DNA from: Trichoderma breve
Lineage: Eukaryota > Ascomycota > Sordariomycetes > Hypocreales > Hypocreaceae
NCBI RefSeq assembly: GCF_028502605.1
Contig: NC_079236.1
Location: forward strand, 3,534,001 to 3,598,000
DNA: 64,000 nt
Direction: 5' to 3'
Below are positions 23,366 to 34,675 of this stretch, piece after piece. The notes under the pieces are model-generated. The model was not told the origin of the DNA. It ran no database searches and saw only the letters and a program-made list of their open reading frames with translations. The position numbers and the translations under genes were made by a program. Within the stretch, counting starts at the first letter, position 1. Every line of letters begins with the position of its first letter.

Positions 23366-25518
23366 CTACCCAAAGACAACTGTCACACCCATGTCTTGGC
23401 TAACCCTTCTCCACAAATCATTCTTTTGCTTGCCAATGTGCACAAGCTCATCCTCGTCATCCTCGGCATCTTCGCCGCTGTCTGCTCGTCTCCAGACCTC
23501 TTCCACTATGCATCTTGCTCGCTCGATATTAGTCATGCCTTGCCGCCGGTTTATAGCCACAAATGTCTGTCTGGAGAGCTCTCGGTCGTCTGCGTCAATG
23601 GCCTCACACGAGGCCACAAACAACGGCCAGAGCAAAGCCCCCATGGGACCTTGATTCCTCACTGTTTCCATACAATGAGTGAGACTGATGTGAGTGTGGC
23701 GTTGTACCACGGTATGGCGCCGAGAGCAACCGTAGATGGTACGGTAAAGGTAGACGAACCCGGAGTGTCGATATGCCATGGCGCTGTTCAAAATGCTCTG
23801 CATTTGCTTTTTCGCTGGCACCCCAGCCATGATGGGATTATCTGTATCCTTGGGCAGGGATTCGTCCGGGGAAGGCACCCATTCCTGCAGAGCAAACTCC
23901 ACCGCAGAAGCCGTAGTCTCAAATTCCATTCGCAGCTTTGCCGTCTCTGAATCATCACCCCCGAGCTCGGCTTCGAGGAGCTGCCGTTTCAGGCCACCTA
24001 GAGTAGAGAGCCGGTAGATGATGGGCCATAGAGAAGTGGCCATTCCCAGTAGCGTGTCGACGTTCCCTGCAGGCACAGTAGCGCCGCGACAGTCAACCGA
24101 GGGGAACGGAGCGAAATTTTCACAGTCTGGTGTAGGTAGAATGGGTGTGGAGTTGAATGATAATGCTGTTATCACATCATAGAATCGGAATGCCTGTTTG
24201 CAGAGGGTTGCCTTGGTTAGCTGGGGAAACAAGTGACGAGCGGTTTGTCGCAAGGAACTCACCCGTTCCAAGAAAACGGCAGTTGGGTCAGCCAACGCTT
24301 GGGTGCTGCCCATGATCGCCATGGCGCCTTTTAGGTGACCATCGACAATATTTGAACGTCCGCGTTGAACCAACTATGGCGCCATTAGTATCAGAACGAT
24401 GGCTATCAAACAATGGGATGGCGCGTGTAGCTCACCACTTCGTAGTATATCAAGAGGATGATGGCAGCCAGCAGCTCATTTCTATTCGCATCACACCCCT
24501 TTGCTATCAGAGCAGCTAATCCATTGATTGCTTTGTTGTGGAAATAAACACTCCGCTCGCTGTTGTGTACGCCTCGGTGCTCCAGATGGGCTGAAGCCAG
24601 GGCAAAGATGGAGTTTGAGACCGCTGTGCTCTTCTGAGATAGTGGCAAAACAAGCCGTTGGAACGGGTTGCCCTCATCTTCGCGCAAAACGATGAGATGG
24701 GAGAGAACATTAGTGAAGTGGTCAACCAAAGCTCGTCTGTTAGCCTGATCGGAGAATTCGGCAAAGGCAGGTATAATGAACTCTATGGTAGGAGATCCAA
24801 CCGACATAGGACCAACCACGGCGAGAGATGTGTTTTGTGATGCAGTATCTGGAGGGGCCGTTTCATCGATGGGAGGGTTGTGGTTGCTGTCATCGGCGCC
24901 ATCACCGTCGCCTTCGCCTTCTTGCTTCGCAGGGGCATCAGGTGTGATAAAGTCAAAACCATCGGCGTCTAGGCAGGCATCTTGCGCTCTGGTATCGGCG
25001 GCCCAAGACGTGAATATTTCATCCAAGACATCTTGGTTGCAGTCGGCAGCCGAAGCAGGTTGTTGCATATGTTCGTCCAGCGCAAAGTTTTCATCAAATC
25101 CAATGTCTGAGCACCAAAGAGGAGCCTCCCATTGCCCCAAGTTCAACCGTTTCTGGGCAGCTCGAGATAACGTATGGTGCTCCAGGGCCGTCGATATTTC
25201 GGCCAAGGAAGAATCGTCGAAAGAGTCTAGCCTGCGGCGCTGGCGAGGCTTGATGGGCTCATATACACAGCTCTGGCCGTGGTCTTGGCAGCGACTGCAT
25301 ATGGGCCTGATTTCATCGCACTTCTTCTTCTATCGTGCAGGTGTTAGACGTGCATAGAAGTGGAATCTGCAATAAGACGAATCATGTTACCTTTTCTTTG
25401 CTACACATCAGAAAAAAGCCTGTGTTAGTCGGTCGAAATTCTCTACAGCGAAATAGGAACAAGAAACAACATACCAATAATTACACCCTTCAAGTTTAGC
25501 GACGGGAGCGATTAGCAT
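23366..25518 (-). CDS. Zn2Cys6 transcription factor with Fungal_trans_2-type domain and a 10-nt microexon
   Basis: Four exons, 25518-25475, 25400-25391, 25329-24436 and 24373-23366, give 651 aa. Introns are 74, 61 and 62 bp, with GTATGT, GTAACA and GTGAGC donors; CTAAC branch sites are visible in the first two. The 10-nt second exon (C AAA GAA AAG) is needed to build the zinc cluster: C12, C15, C22, C29, C32 and C39 with C-x2-C-x6-C-x6-C-x2-C-x6-C spacing. An acidic linker follows, then the middle domain with NSIFALASAHLEHRG, LLAAIILLIYYEVLVQRGRS and HLKGAMAIM, the pattern of the DUF3468/Fungal_trans_2 group. The last part is acidic (SGEDAEDDEDE). It is a nuclear regulator with unknown targets. 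The perfect cysteine spacing makes the gene model convincing despite the microexon. Confidence 0.87.
25391..25400 (-). other. 10-nt microexon
   Basis: Internal exon CAAAGAAAAG of the Zn2Cys6 gene. It is bounded by TGTAG and GTAACA on the minus strand, completes Cys15 and adds K-E-K. Confidence 0.8.
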
Positions 25519-28500
25519 ATTTTCTTTTCCCGGTGTCGCGCAGCGCAAGAAATGTGTCTGAGGATCAGCTTACCAGCTCTAGAACGGCGCTTTGGCACTT
25601 TTGGCGGAGCAAGCCGAGTATACAGCAGCATCTCTGCGACGTTCCTGAGAGATTACTCCAAATTCTTTGGTGGTTCTTAAAACTTGGCGCGGGAGAGGAT
25701 TGGTGTGGCAAGATTCCTCAGTAGCCCATCATCCACTGGTACGGGTCTATGATTTGCAACGGCGCCCCAGAGAAAGCCTTTGCCCCGGCTAGCGCTTGAG
25801 AAGTAAGGGTACTGATTTTGGCGATAGAGAGAACAAGAGACACCTAATCGTTGGCCGCGTTGGCATTACCGCCAAAGCAGTGCCCGGGCCGCGTGCGGTG
25901 GTGACAAGGAACGGGCTGCCCCCAAGGCGGATAATTTGGAGAGCGAGACAGCGCGGAGAGCGTCAAAGGGGATAGCGGCGCAGAGGATTGATGAATGAGC
26001 AGATGGAGCGAGCTGAGAACACAGAGCGGGCGAAGAGAAGATAATTAGATGATGAAAAGAGAGGTCAGCAGATTTGAGGCCGGCTTGGACATGGAGGTTT
26101 AGCCGTTTCTCCAGACCCTTCCACAGTGTCCCACTTTCGCCTCAGTTAACAGTTACCTCACGTCACGCATCCTCGCACCACGATGCTTGTTGGACTCGGC
26201 CGGCTCAAGCCACGCTTAAGGCACCAGGCCCTTGGAAGGTTGCTAGCCGGTTGGAGGCGAAAAAGGTGGAGGCACTATGCGGGGTTGGCACGAGCAGGCT
26301 TGAAGATCGCTGTTTTAACGCAGCACTGGGTGTGCCCATCAGCTGCAAGGCGGTATGGATATCCGAGCTGGCTGTGGATAGGGAGGGAGACTGCGAGGGC
26401 GAAGGAGGGCGAAGGAGATGGAAGGCCTTGGTGAATGAGAGCCATCCATCATCGTCTGGTCTTGTGCTATATCGTCAGCTGAGAATCCGGAGACCTTCGT
26501 GATGTCTGCTCGGGAGAAACCTGGGGTGCAAGCCAGGACTCTTCGTATTGGCCATTTCTCCGCAGCAGCGACGGAGATTTGACCGATTTCGGGCTGATTG
26601 GTCACGGCCTTTTGGAGACAGAGCGAACAACCCCTGACATGCGCTTGGGAGAAGCAAGAATTTTGAGTCAGGCCAGCCATGCGCGTGTTGGAGCGGGGGA
26701 GACGGGCTGGCTAGCGCTTGAAGAATTTCTCCACGTTTTCGCGCCAAATCTACCGAAGGCCTGGAAGGAATCCTTCGATATGATGCGACGGAGGATGGAC
26801 GGGGATTGCCATTGCCTGCAGCCGAGTAATTGTTAGCCTGTCTGTGCCTTTGCTGAGACGAGAAGGTAGCAGTAAAAGTGGCAGAACCAGCAGTAGCAAC
26901 ACTAACTTCGGCATTCGCAAAAAGGATGGAATTCCGTAGCTCGTACGAGTAGCCCGTTGACGAGGCTGTCCACAAATCTTGCCGCACGTCAAATGTCAAT
27001 GCCAGAGTCTGAGTGGCTCTCCGTCATCCTGACCTGCATGCGATATCGACAGCGGCGGGCCGGGCCTCTCTCCGAGATCTGTCGTCTCAGCAAGACGTTT
27101 GTTTTGCCCTTTGCGATCGCGTGATGAGGGCGATCGCTTCCACAAGCAGAATATTTTGTTCTTCTCGCTTTTGACTCCGTTGTCGCGTCATGTCACAGGC
27201 AAAGTTGTAAGAACTCGGTTTCGGCATCTCCAAATCACAGACCAATGAGAATGATTCTTTTTTTGAGCAGTTATAAGGTCGGCTCTCGCATTGATCCCTG
27301 AAATACCGATGGATGCGACTTTTCTGTGGCTCTGGTTGGGCAAAATGGCACCTTGTGTTGGGTCGCTGTTTTTTTGTTCTTGCTGTGCATCATTGTCGCC
27401 TGATTAGATAATGCCACCTTATCAGAGACAGCGATGCACCTCAGTGATTAGGCACCTGCCCAGGTATAGAGCTGTGTCTTTCACTCAGCTATCAAATAGA
27501 TTCTGTTTCTCGAATTTCTACCAAGAGATCATTCATCATCCAATCATCTATCATCGTTCATCAATACCTAGGCCTACTCAGTAACAACCGGGGCACTCTG
27601 GGCGAGCCTTCATGATTGATGGCTTCTCTTTCTTCCTCTCTGCTTACAATCTGACGGCATCCTCGGAGAGGCTTTTCCAATGCCCAGTTGTATCAGCCGC
27701 AACGCTCCTCCATCGTGAAGCCAATCGAGACCGGCCGGCAGAAAGGCAAGGCTTCGGGCACTGACTCTTCGGATCATGATCTAAATTTGGCTCACAAGAA
27801 GGTGGGTTGCTCTGCCGCAGCGTCGTATTATTGGCGGCCTTGTGCCATCAACAGCCAGTCGGGTGGGCGGAGAAGATGTCCAACATCACCAGAGATGGAG
27901 GCTGCCATTGGCACATCAGCCGAGTGCCACGCGAACTCCTCTGGGGCAGCCAATGGCGATGAGCGTAAAGTGCAAGGGTCGAATGGCTACTGCTCCCACA
28001 CTGCAGGACTCAGCACCGAGGCTGAGGTCTGCAATGAAACCATCCATGATTGCCATACTAAAGCGTTTTGCTTCCACACATTCTCGAACTCTCGCCTGTT
28101 GGTGGAATCCAGCGGGAATCTCCACTGCCGGCCCGCGCGTTCGGCGGTAATGCAATGGATCTTCGATCGAGGGCGCTTACTGCGTCCAATATACAGCCTC
28201 GATATGTTCAGCCTCGTATCAGTCAGTCGCGGTGACATGACAAGAGCATTTAATCGCCGGCCCCCTCGTTGCTTTCGGGTGGGCCATCAGCAAACAAAGA
28301 CATTTACGACCAACGTCAAAAGACTCACAAGTACGCTCAACCAGAAATAACACACAAGGTGACGACTTGCTGTACTCTTAAGCCGCGCTATCGAAGAGCC
28401 TTGTCTATTGGGGCAAGTATCTACAACTTATATCACCATCTTCAACCACTCTTCTTATCCCGGATGATCAACCAAATCTCACTCTTCCTATCCAAGTTGG

Positions 28501-28536
28501 CCTGCTACAGGTCATCCTCTGCAGCTTCCACTGGCC
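25519..28536. other. Divergent intergenic region, 3 kb
   Basis: Separates the minus-strand Zn2Cys6 gene from the plus-strand surface-protein gene. The first 500 bp, read on the minus strand, are pyrimidine-rich like a leader. Open frames at 26074, 26475 and 27688 show no domains and compete with equally long frames on the other strand, so none is called. Confidence 0.45.
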
Positions 28537-29997
28537 ATGATGTTTGTGTCTGCGTCTACGACATACGGGTTAACCCTGTCTGCGGCACTCTATGCCTCAG
28601 CAGTGGACGCATTGGCTTTCAGACGATATGATGGTATCCATCGCACGGCCAAGTCGCCACAGATTACACAGCCTACCATGCTATTGCAGCGGAAAGGTGA
28701 TGTCTGCGGCGCTGGCATGAAGCTATGCCCGGCAAATTTGGGTGGAAACTGTTGCCCAGAAAACTATGCTTGCGCAATAGATGGTTGCTACTCAACAACA
28801 ACTACCACAAGCACTTCATCTGTACCATCGCACACATACTCATGCCCAACCAGCCAGTACCTCTGCCCATCATCTGTCGGCTATGGGTGTTGTCCCAATG
28901 GGATGGGCTGTGGCGTTAGTCGATGCTACTCTACTCAGCCAATCACCACAACAGTGACGACGGCCATTACGAGTACAGCAAGCGGCACAATAACCACACT
29001 CACGACAACTGCGATCATCGTCAGGAGTCCAAGTGTCCCTACCAGCTTGGGCACGTTGGATGATCGCACCAACGATGATGATGACATCCAAACAACTGAC
29101 TCATCAGCCACTACTGTCCCAAAGTATACGCCACCAGCAGAGACGGACAGGAGTGATGACCAAGATAATAGCAGTCTCTCCACGACACAGCTAGGAGGCA
29201 TCATTGGAGGAGCTGTTGCACTTCTTGCGTTGGTGGTCGCTGCGGCTGCTGTTCTGATTCGCCATATTGATAGGCTGGGCAGCCAGATGTCGCGAAAGTC
29301 CAGTTCGTCCAAAAGTAGCTCAGCAACAAAGCAGACGAGTGTGTCGAGTTATGAAAGCGGAAGTTCCCGAACAGATTCTACGCGCGAGTCATTACGGCGT
29401 TCACGAGCTCGTCGAAAGCCTCGGTCCAGATCTACAGTCCGCCGTAATCGTCAACGGCGCAATGGTCTGATCGCAACGAGGTCCGGCAATTTTATGACTG
29501 AAAGATCGCTGGGGAGGCAAGATTCTGCTGACATTTCCCTCGAAGTTTTGACTCGAACGGTCAACTGCGGTGGTGCGGTGGTATCAGATACAAGACACGG
29601 CTATGTCGTATCGCCCACGCCTATCAACGATGTGTCACCAAGATTACTCAGTTCTCCATCGCCTATTAGCGATACGGAACTCGAGGCAAGTTCGCTCGCA
29701 CAAGAATTAGCCGGGATATCGACGGCGTCTACTCTGGCAGCGGATCTACTCATACATTACCCGCAAGACATTCCCCCGAGCGACCTCCCGAGGGTAGCCA
29801 TGAGACCACCGCTTGCATACCAATGGATGAGAAGCATAGGGTTGCTCAGGCAGTCGGAGAACACTTCTCCTGATGAGTACTGCATCGACGATGAAGAATG
29901 GCACGGATTCTATGGGTCCCGAGACCACATGGCAGGTCGAACAGGACTTGGTATCTACACGCAAATTCGTGGAGGTGGACACAGACAGTATCGATAA
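28537..29997 (+). CDS. Single-pass cell-surface protein with two Cys-rich modules
   Basis: Intronless, 486 aa. The N-terminus is a signal peptide (hydrophobic GLTLSAALYASAVDALA). Two related Cys-rich modules follow: about residues 55-87, with the core LCPANLGGNCCP ending CAIDGCYS, and about 107-131, with LCPSSVGYGCCP ending CGVSRCYS. A Thr/Ser-rich, probably O-mannosylated stalk comes next, then an acidic segment. One membrane span lies at about 219-241 (GGIIGGAVALLALVVAAAAVLI region), followed by a basic juxtamembrane cytosolic stretch rich in Ser and Arg and a tail of about 240 residues. The layout is that of fungal wall-stress-sensor-like or surface-recognition proteins, with the Cys modules outside. 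No exact family is recognised, so ligand and signalling role are unknown. Confidence 0.8.
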   Translation: MMFVSASTTYGLTLSAALYASAVDALAFRRYDGIHRTAKSPQITQPTMLLQRKGDVCGAGMKLCPANLGGNCCPENYACAIDGCYSTTTTTSTSSVPSHTYSCPTSQYLCPSSVGYGCCPNGMGCGVSRCYSTQPITTTVTTAITSTASGTITTLTTTAIIVRSPSVPTSLGTLDDRTNDDDDIQTTDSSATTVPKYTPPAETDRSDDQDNSSLSTTQLGGIIGGAVALLALVVAAAAVLIRHIDRLGSQMSRKSSSSKSSSATKQTSVSSYESGSSRTDSTRESLRRSRARRKPRSRSTVRRNRQRRNGLIATRSGNFMTERSLGRQDSADISLEVLTRTVNCGGAVVSDTRHGYVVSPTPINDVSPRLLSSPSPISDTELEASSLAQELAGISTASTLAADLLIHYPQDIPPSDLPRVAMRPPLAYQWMRSIGLLRQSENTSPDEYCIDDEEWHGFYGSRDHMAGRTGLGIYTQIRGGGHRQYR

Positions 29998-30361
29998 TTA
30001 CAAGGCGACGAAAAGGAATTGTAGCATATGCGATTTCATTAACAAAACTGCCAAGACGTGGGTTTTCTCCAAGATAGAGAGGAGGGCTAATAGTTGTTTT
30101 TTCAGCACTGCATGGTATATGGCGTTATTCTAGCATCAGTACATTAGTACATAACACGAGTCAAAAGAGCAGGATAGGTATATATCTAATTAGCATATTC
30201 AAAAATGTAATATCATTCACACAGAATGAATACTCCAAGTTTCTGTCCTGTTGTTGTTATCAGTTGACCGTTTTTCGCTACCAAAGTCGGGGGAGGATCC
30301 GTGATGGCGGCGCTGCGCAAACTTCCTAGTTGGGAATAACGCAAGCAGCTTTCATCAAATA
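29998..30361. other. Spacer between the surface-protein gene and tRNA-Arg
   Basis: 3' flank of the surface-protein gene and 5' flank of the first tRNA. Nothing else was recognised. Both tRNA genes are immediately preceded by a similar ATCAAAYA sequence. Confidence 0.5.
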
Positions 30362-30441
30362 GGCCGTGTGGCTCAATGGCAGAGCGTCTGACTACGATTA
30401 AGTAAATCAGGAGGTTGCAGGTTCGACCCCTGTCTCGGTCA
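30362..30441 (+). tRNA. tRNA-Arg (ACG) with an 8-nt intron
   Basis: Cloverleaf readable by eye: acceptor GGCCGTG against CTCGGTC (one G-U and one U-U pair), D arm GCTC/GAGC, anticodon stem TCTGA/TCAGG, loop C-T-ACG-A, T arm GCAGG-TTCGACC-CCTGT, discriminator A. The anticodon ACG is at 30394-30396. An 8-nt intron (30398-30405, TTAAGTAA) sits in the canonical position after base 37. A T6 run directly downstream is a Pol III terminator. Confidence 0.9.
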
Positions 30442-30443
30442 AT

Positions 30444-30449
30444 TTTTTG
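30444..30449 (+). terminator. Pol III T-run after tRNA-Arg
   Basis: A run of six T immediately follows the tRNA 3' end. Confidence 0.7.
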
Positions 30450-30780
30450 GTGTTTTTGACTGCAATTCTTCTGTGAATTGTATGTGTTTTTTTGATATAT
30501 TTTTTGCCCTGTTGTAGGAGAGTGCATCAATGCATCTGCGATGTGCGTACCTGGGCGGAATGATCAGCTTACCATACCGACGGATAGGATAATGCCACAC
30601 AATCAACATACACAGTCGGTGTACTCCGTAAATGCACCCCAAAGTAGTATTTAATAAGCGAGTCGATGTTCAATGCTTCAAGGAGGTGGCTGGTTACATT
30701 CTCATGGGTAGTATTATCTCAGTCTCTTCTGAGGCAAGGTACGATGCGTGTGGAACTCAACAATAGCCCATCGGCTGGCT

Positions 30781-30782
<2 letters not shown>

Positions 30783-30819
<37 letters not shown>
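30783..30819 (+). repeat. Poly-A tract, 37 A
   Basis: Uninterrupted run of 37 A, followed by GAGCGAGGCG. No flanking target-site duplication could be identified by eye. It may be a retroposition tail or a slippage tract. Confidence 0.95.
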
Positions 30820-30823
<4 letters not shown>

Positions 30824-31256
30824 GAGGCGGGGGTTATGGATGCTCATAAGCTTATCGCCAGCTAGTCGATTCAAGGCAGGAGAGTAACCGGGCTACATGG
30901 AGAGGCAGCTGAGTATTACATATCATATTGCACAATCGGGTTCTGTACCTGTAATGGTCACTCGCATTCCTGATACGGCTCAGGGTGTTGAAAATATCTG
31001 TGTCCAGCTCCATAAGGAAGTGCTGCAGTTGTGACAAGCGAGACTGCGCCTCCCCCGCCTGTTCTTGTCGCTCTAAGCGATGAAATTATCATTTAAAAAT
31101 GACAAGAGTAACAAGCAAGTGCAAGTAACAGGTTCATCGTTCATATAATTGTTGATGTAGGTTAGGTAGGTTTGCTTTGCGAGTTCGAAACTGAAGTCTC
31201 GCCCTGTTGGAGCCAGTCCTTGAGGCGAATAGCGACGTCGGCAGCACATCAAACAA

Positions 31257-31335
31257 GGCCGTGTGGCTCAATGGCAGAGCGTCTGACTACGAGTAGTACA
31301 TCAGGAGGTTGCAGGTTCGACCCCTGTCTCGGTCA
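31257..31335 (+). tRNA. tRNA-Arg (ACG) with a 7-nt intron
   Basis: The mature part is identical to the gene at 30362, including the U-U acceptor mismatch. The anticodon ACG is at 31289-31291. The intron differs in sequence and length (31293-31299, GTAGTAC). Downstream, T-rich DNA (TTTCTTTTTTT) from 31341 would serve as terminator. Confidence 0.9.
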
Positions 31336-33517
31336 AGCAGTTTCTTTTTTTGCTCTTTTCTTAGACTACACGGTGTCCAATTGAGTGTAAGTGGGTGAGT
31401 AAATGAATCTATTCCTCTTTTTGTTTATCTAGCTTGTCTTGTTTTTGCTCTTTTACCGTTGTGAGAGACTCATGTGTTGGCCGACAGAAGAGTCAATTAA
31501 AGAGGGAGCTTGCTGGGTCCAGCGATCGATAGGCGTGAGGATTGCCCGATTCGGCTCGGATGCTGCCGGGATGGCGTCAAAGTAATGTATCTGATCATCT
31601 CCGTCCCTGGTCAGACACTAAACAAACGTCTGGAAACATGACGGAATTGTCTGTTGACATTAAGCATTGAAAAGAGACGAACGAAAAGGGTGTTTGGCTT
31701 GAGACTTTGTATATACAGGTACCTATTAAGGGGTGCATGTAAGCTGTGTGCCGCTCTGGGCATCTGCCATAGGCGGGAAATAAGGAGGTGTGTGAGCAAG
31801 TCTACATGTATGCCCGAACAAGTTCAGCTTGGCGATAATTGCTCTCCTTGAACGTGCTTGTGCTGCACATTATTATCCATCAATCAATTTTATCCAGCGA
31901 GAGAGAGAGAGAGAGCCAAGACCCTAGCCGGCAGCGTTACGCCGACGTGGTCCAATCTAGCCTTGGACGCCGAACTGTGCCGCGGTCTGTGTCCGGAGCG
32001 GTTCCCCGAATGGCATCGCATCGTATTGTATTGGCTCCATACCTTGGGCATTGGTAAGGTATACGGAGTAGCTGGAAGTAATACAGGCAAGGGGAGGTTC
32101 CTTTGCCATCAATCAGTAAACATGTATGCATGAGCCGCAGCATCAGTCAGTCAATCAGTCAATCAGTCACTCAGTTGGCAAACTAATACCGCCTCGCTCA
32201 CAGCCCACGTGTTGGTCAGCGACAGATCGAGCACCGAGAGGCCGTTTAGATGCTCTTGGCATATGCAGCGACCTACCCAATGCAATCCAATGGTTGACCG
32301 CATGTCGATTTAGCTGTACGTATTCCAGCCACACGCGATTGGTGCCTGTCCGCACCCTCTCGGGAACAAGACAAGTGCTTGACCCGGGGAGCAGCAAGTG
32401 GCATCACGCACGGAACAACTTCTCCAGATTAAAAACGGTGACCCAGCGCTGCTTCCGGTAGGGTTACCACGTGCGAAAGCGACCACCGACTAATTACGAG
32501 TATGAACAGCGCCGATTATTAGTGCTGGCGATGGATACGGCCATGGGTACAAGCATGGATAACATTGAAGCCATTGGATGGGTAAGCCATGGATGAGGCC
32601 CTGTAGGCACTTTGGGACGGCGCCTTGGCACTGGGAACTTTTTGCTGTCGAGGTTTCTTCGGGGAGGCGGAAGGGATTCAGCTCCTGGTGCTAGTTGTAT
32701 TAGTCTTCTGTTCTGGCTGTCTCTTTTTTTTTTTTTTCCACGCTGTAATTACTGTATTCAACCAAAGTCGCCGATACATATTGCTTCAAGCATGTATAAG
32801 GCGCATTTTGATATAATGGAGTTGAGATTGAGTTAATTGATAGCAGGATAACAAAGTGCACGGTTCTCGATCAACTCAATTTCCGCCACTCCCAGCGCCA
32901 CCCGCCAATAGACGCACCTGTCAAAGGCGAGCCACAGCGGGCAACAGCGGCTGCTCTTTAGCGCTCTAGTACCTGCAGTTTACCTGTAGGGACCCCCGCT
33001 GCAGAAATTAGGGCTTTGGACAGGCCGGAGCGAGATTTGCCTGCTTCCCAATCCATTTGCGCGGCCAATTTCCATCAATCCCTTCCTTCATCCCCTCCAC
33101 AGCCTCTTCAGCAGGCTATGCCTACTGGACGCCAATTGATGACGGCATGAGCCCATCCTGAACTTGCATCTTGGCATCGGTACGAGTACTGTACTGTACA
33201 ATACAGTAGCCTTTGATCTCTGTCTCTATCTCTATGCCTGTGGCTGTACGTGCTGCTGACAGAAGATACGCTGTACTGTTACGCTGTACTGACACACAAC
33301 ACGGACAGACACCAGTCTCAGTCTCAGGCACAGGCTCAGGCACAGACATTCAATGTTGTATTTGTACTTGCACCGGTAAGACGGAAAGGGGTCCCCATGC
33401 CCTGGAGCTGTCCGTACTGGTACATGCTCGTACGAGCTGATGGAGGTGGTGCCAGGTGCATGTATTGAGTGCTTTTCTCACACCCTTGCCGGAAAATTCT
33501 AGTAGTGTCGATGTTTG

Positions 33518-33520
<3 letters not shown>

Positions 33521-33550
<30 letters not shown>

Positions 33551-33564
33551 CCTGCCTGCCTGCC
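33521..33564. repeat. (TGTC)n(TGCC)n microsatellite
   Basis: About seven TGTC units run directly into about four TGCC units. Confidence 0.9.
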
Positions 33565-34532
33565 GGTTTCTCTCCTATTCTCCCGAGCATCTGGAAACCT
33601 CATGCCATGTGCCGTGCAGCCGAGCAAGTGAAGGTGCAGCATGTGGTTGGATCTGAGGCTCTCGCAGGATCTGGATGTTGCGGCTGAGACAAACAGACAG
33701 ACAGCTGTCTTGCATCCTGCTTTGCCCGTCTTGGAAACACAATGCCGTATTTGGCCATTGAAGGAATGACGGATGACAGCATCACAGCCCGAAAGCTGCG
33801 TGTACTCGTACCCATCTCATACAATCAGCATACAACAAATACCTGACTTTCTCACTCCTTTCTTCACCTTGCATCCATCCCAATTACGCGTCCACGCAAG
33901 ACCAGACAAAACAAACACAGCCTGGCCTCGCCTTCGCTCTTGTCTCTGAAAAACGGATCCCACGGGAACCCAGGCTAGAACCATTCGATTGATGTGGACT
34001 TTAGCAGCTAATATTAGCCGGGGTGCTTCTTTTGATGGACAGGGGCTCCCCGGTCCGTCTCACAGGCACAGCTGCCAATAGCCTGGTCGATCCATGGCCG
34101 CAAACTCCTCCCCCAATTCCCCAAGCGGCCACCGAACGAGGATCCACGCCAGCGCACTTTTCTCTCAACTCTCTTTTGCTGTTGGCTCTTGGCTTGACTC
34201 GTCTGGTCTTGAGTTGCGATTGTGCTTGTGATATACTCGGTGCTAGCAGCGGTATGCTTAACCAGATCGAATCAGTGGCTGGCCATTGCCCCCGGACAGA
34301 CAGACATCCCGCCTCATGGCTCCGGTCGAAGCCCTGATAGGTGGACACGGCCCTTTGCACGCCAGTTCCGGGAACTGCTGCTAGTCTGGCAGGGAGGCCA
34401 TGCAGCTGTCCTTCGGCTGGTCGCACCGGCCAAGGCGTGAGAGAGCCCGGAAGGATGTAATCCCACAATGGATCTAGTCACTGGGGCCCGGCTCACTCTT
34501 CAAGGTTGTTTGTCTTGTCCAGATCTCATTCC

Positions 34533-34539
34533 TATATAG
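34533..34539 (+). promoter_or_regulatory. TATA box of the secreted-protein gene
   Basis: TATATAG lies 137 bp upstream of the ATG at 34676, followed by a CT-rich leader. Confidence 0.45.
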
Positions 34540-34675
34540 GCCTGTGGTCTCGCTGCCTACCTCCCCTCTGGCTCCTCTCTTGCTGCTCTTTTCCTCCGTG
34601 TTTCCTGTGCTGGTCAATCTCGTTGTCTCATTCTCCAACTCACAACTCCGTTCTCCAAAGACAAACACCGCAAAT

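Larger units (their letters stand above)
30442..31256. other. Spacer between the two tRNA-Arg genes, with a poly-A tract
   Basis: Non-coding. The only notable item is the A37 homopolymer (30783-30819). No open frame with protein features was found. Confidence 0.5.
31336..34675. other. Gene-poor region, 3.3 kb
   Basis: No protein gene was recognised. It contains simple repeats: GA-rich at 31900-31914, TCAG/TCAA runs at 32140-32175, GTAC-rich DNA at 33180-33300 and a TGTC/TGCC microsatellite at 33521-33564. The last 150 bp are the promoter and leader of the secreted-protein gene. Confidence 0.5.

Noticed and set aside
17436..25518. Secondary-metabolite cluster around the two Zn2Cys6 genes
   Set aside because: No polyketide, peptide or terpene synthase, P450 or transporter gene in the window.
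26475..26999. 174-codon minus-strand frame
   Set aside because: Ser/Arg/Pro-rich composition typical of chance frames in GC-rich promoter DNA.
27688..28350. 220-codon plus-strand frame upstream of the surface-protein gene
   Set aside because: No domain, no convincing composition, and similarly long frames exist in other phases and on the other strand.
32140..32175. Short-period TCAG/TCAA repeats considered as a CRISPR-like array
   Set aside because: Four-base microsatellite; no spacers, and the genome is eukaryotic.
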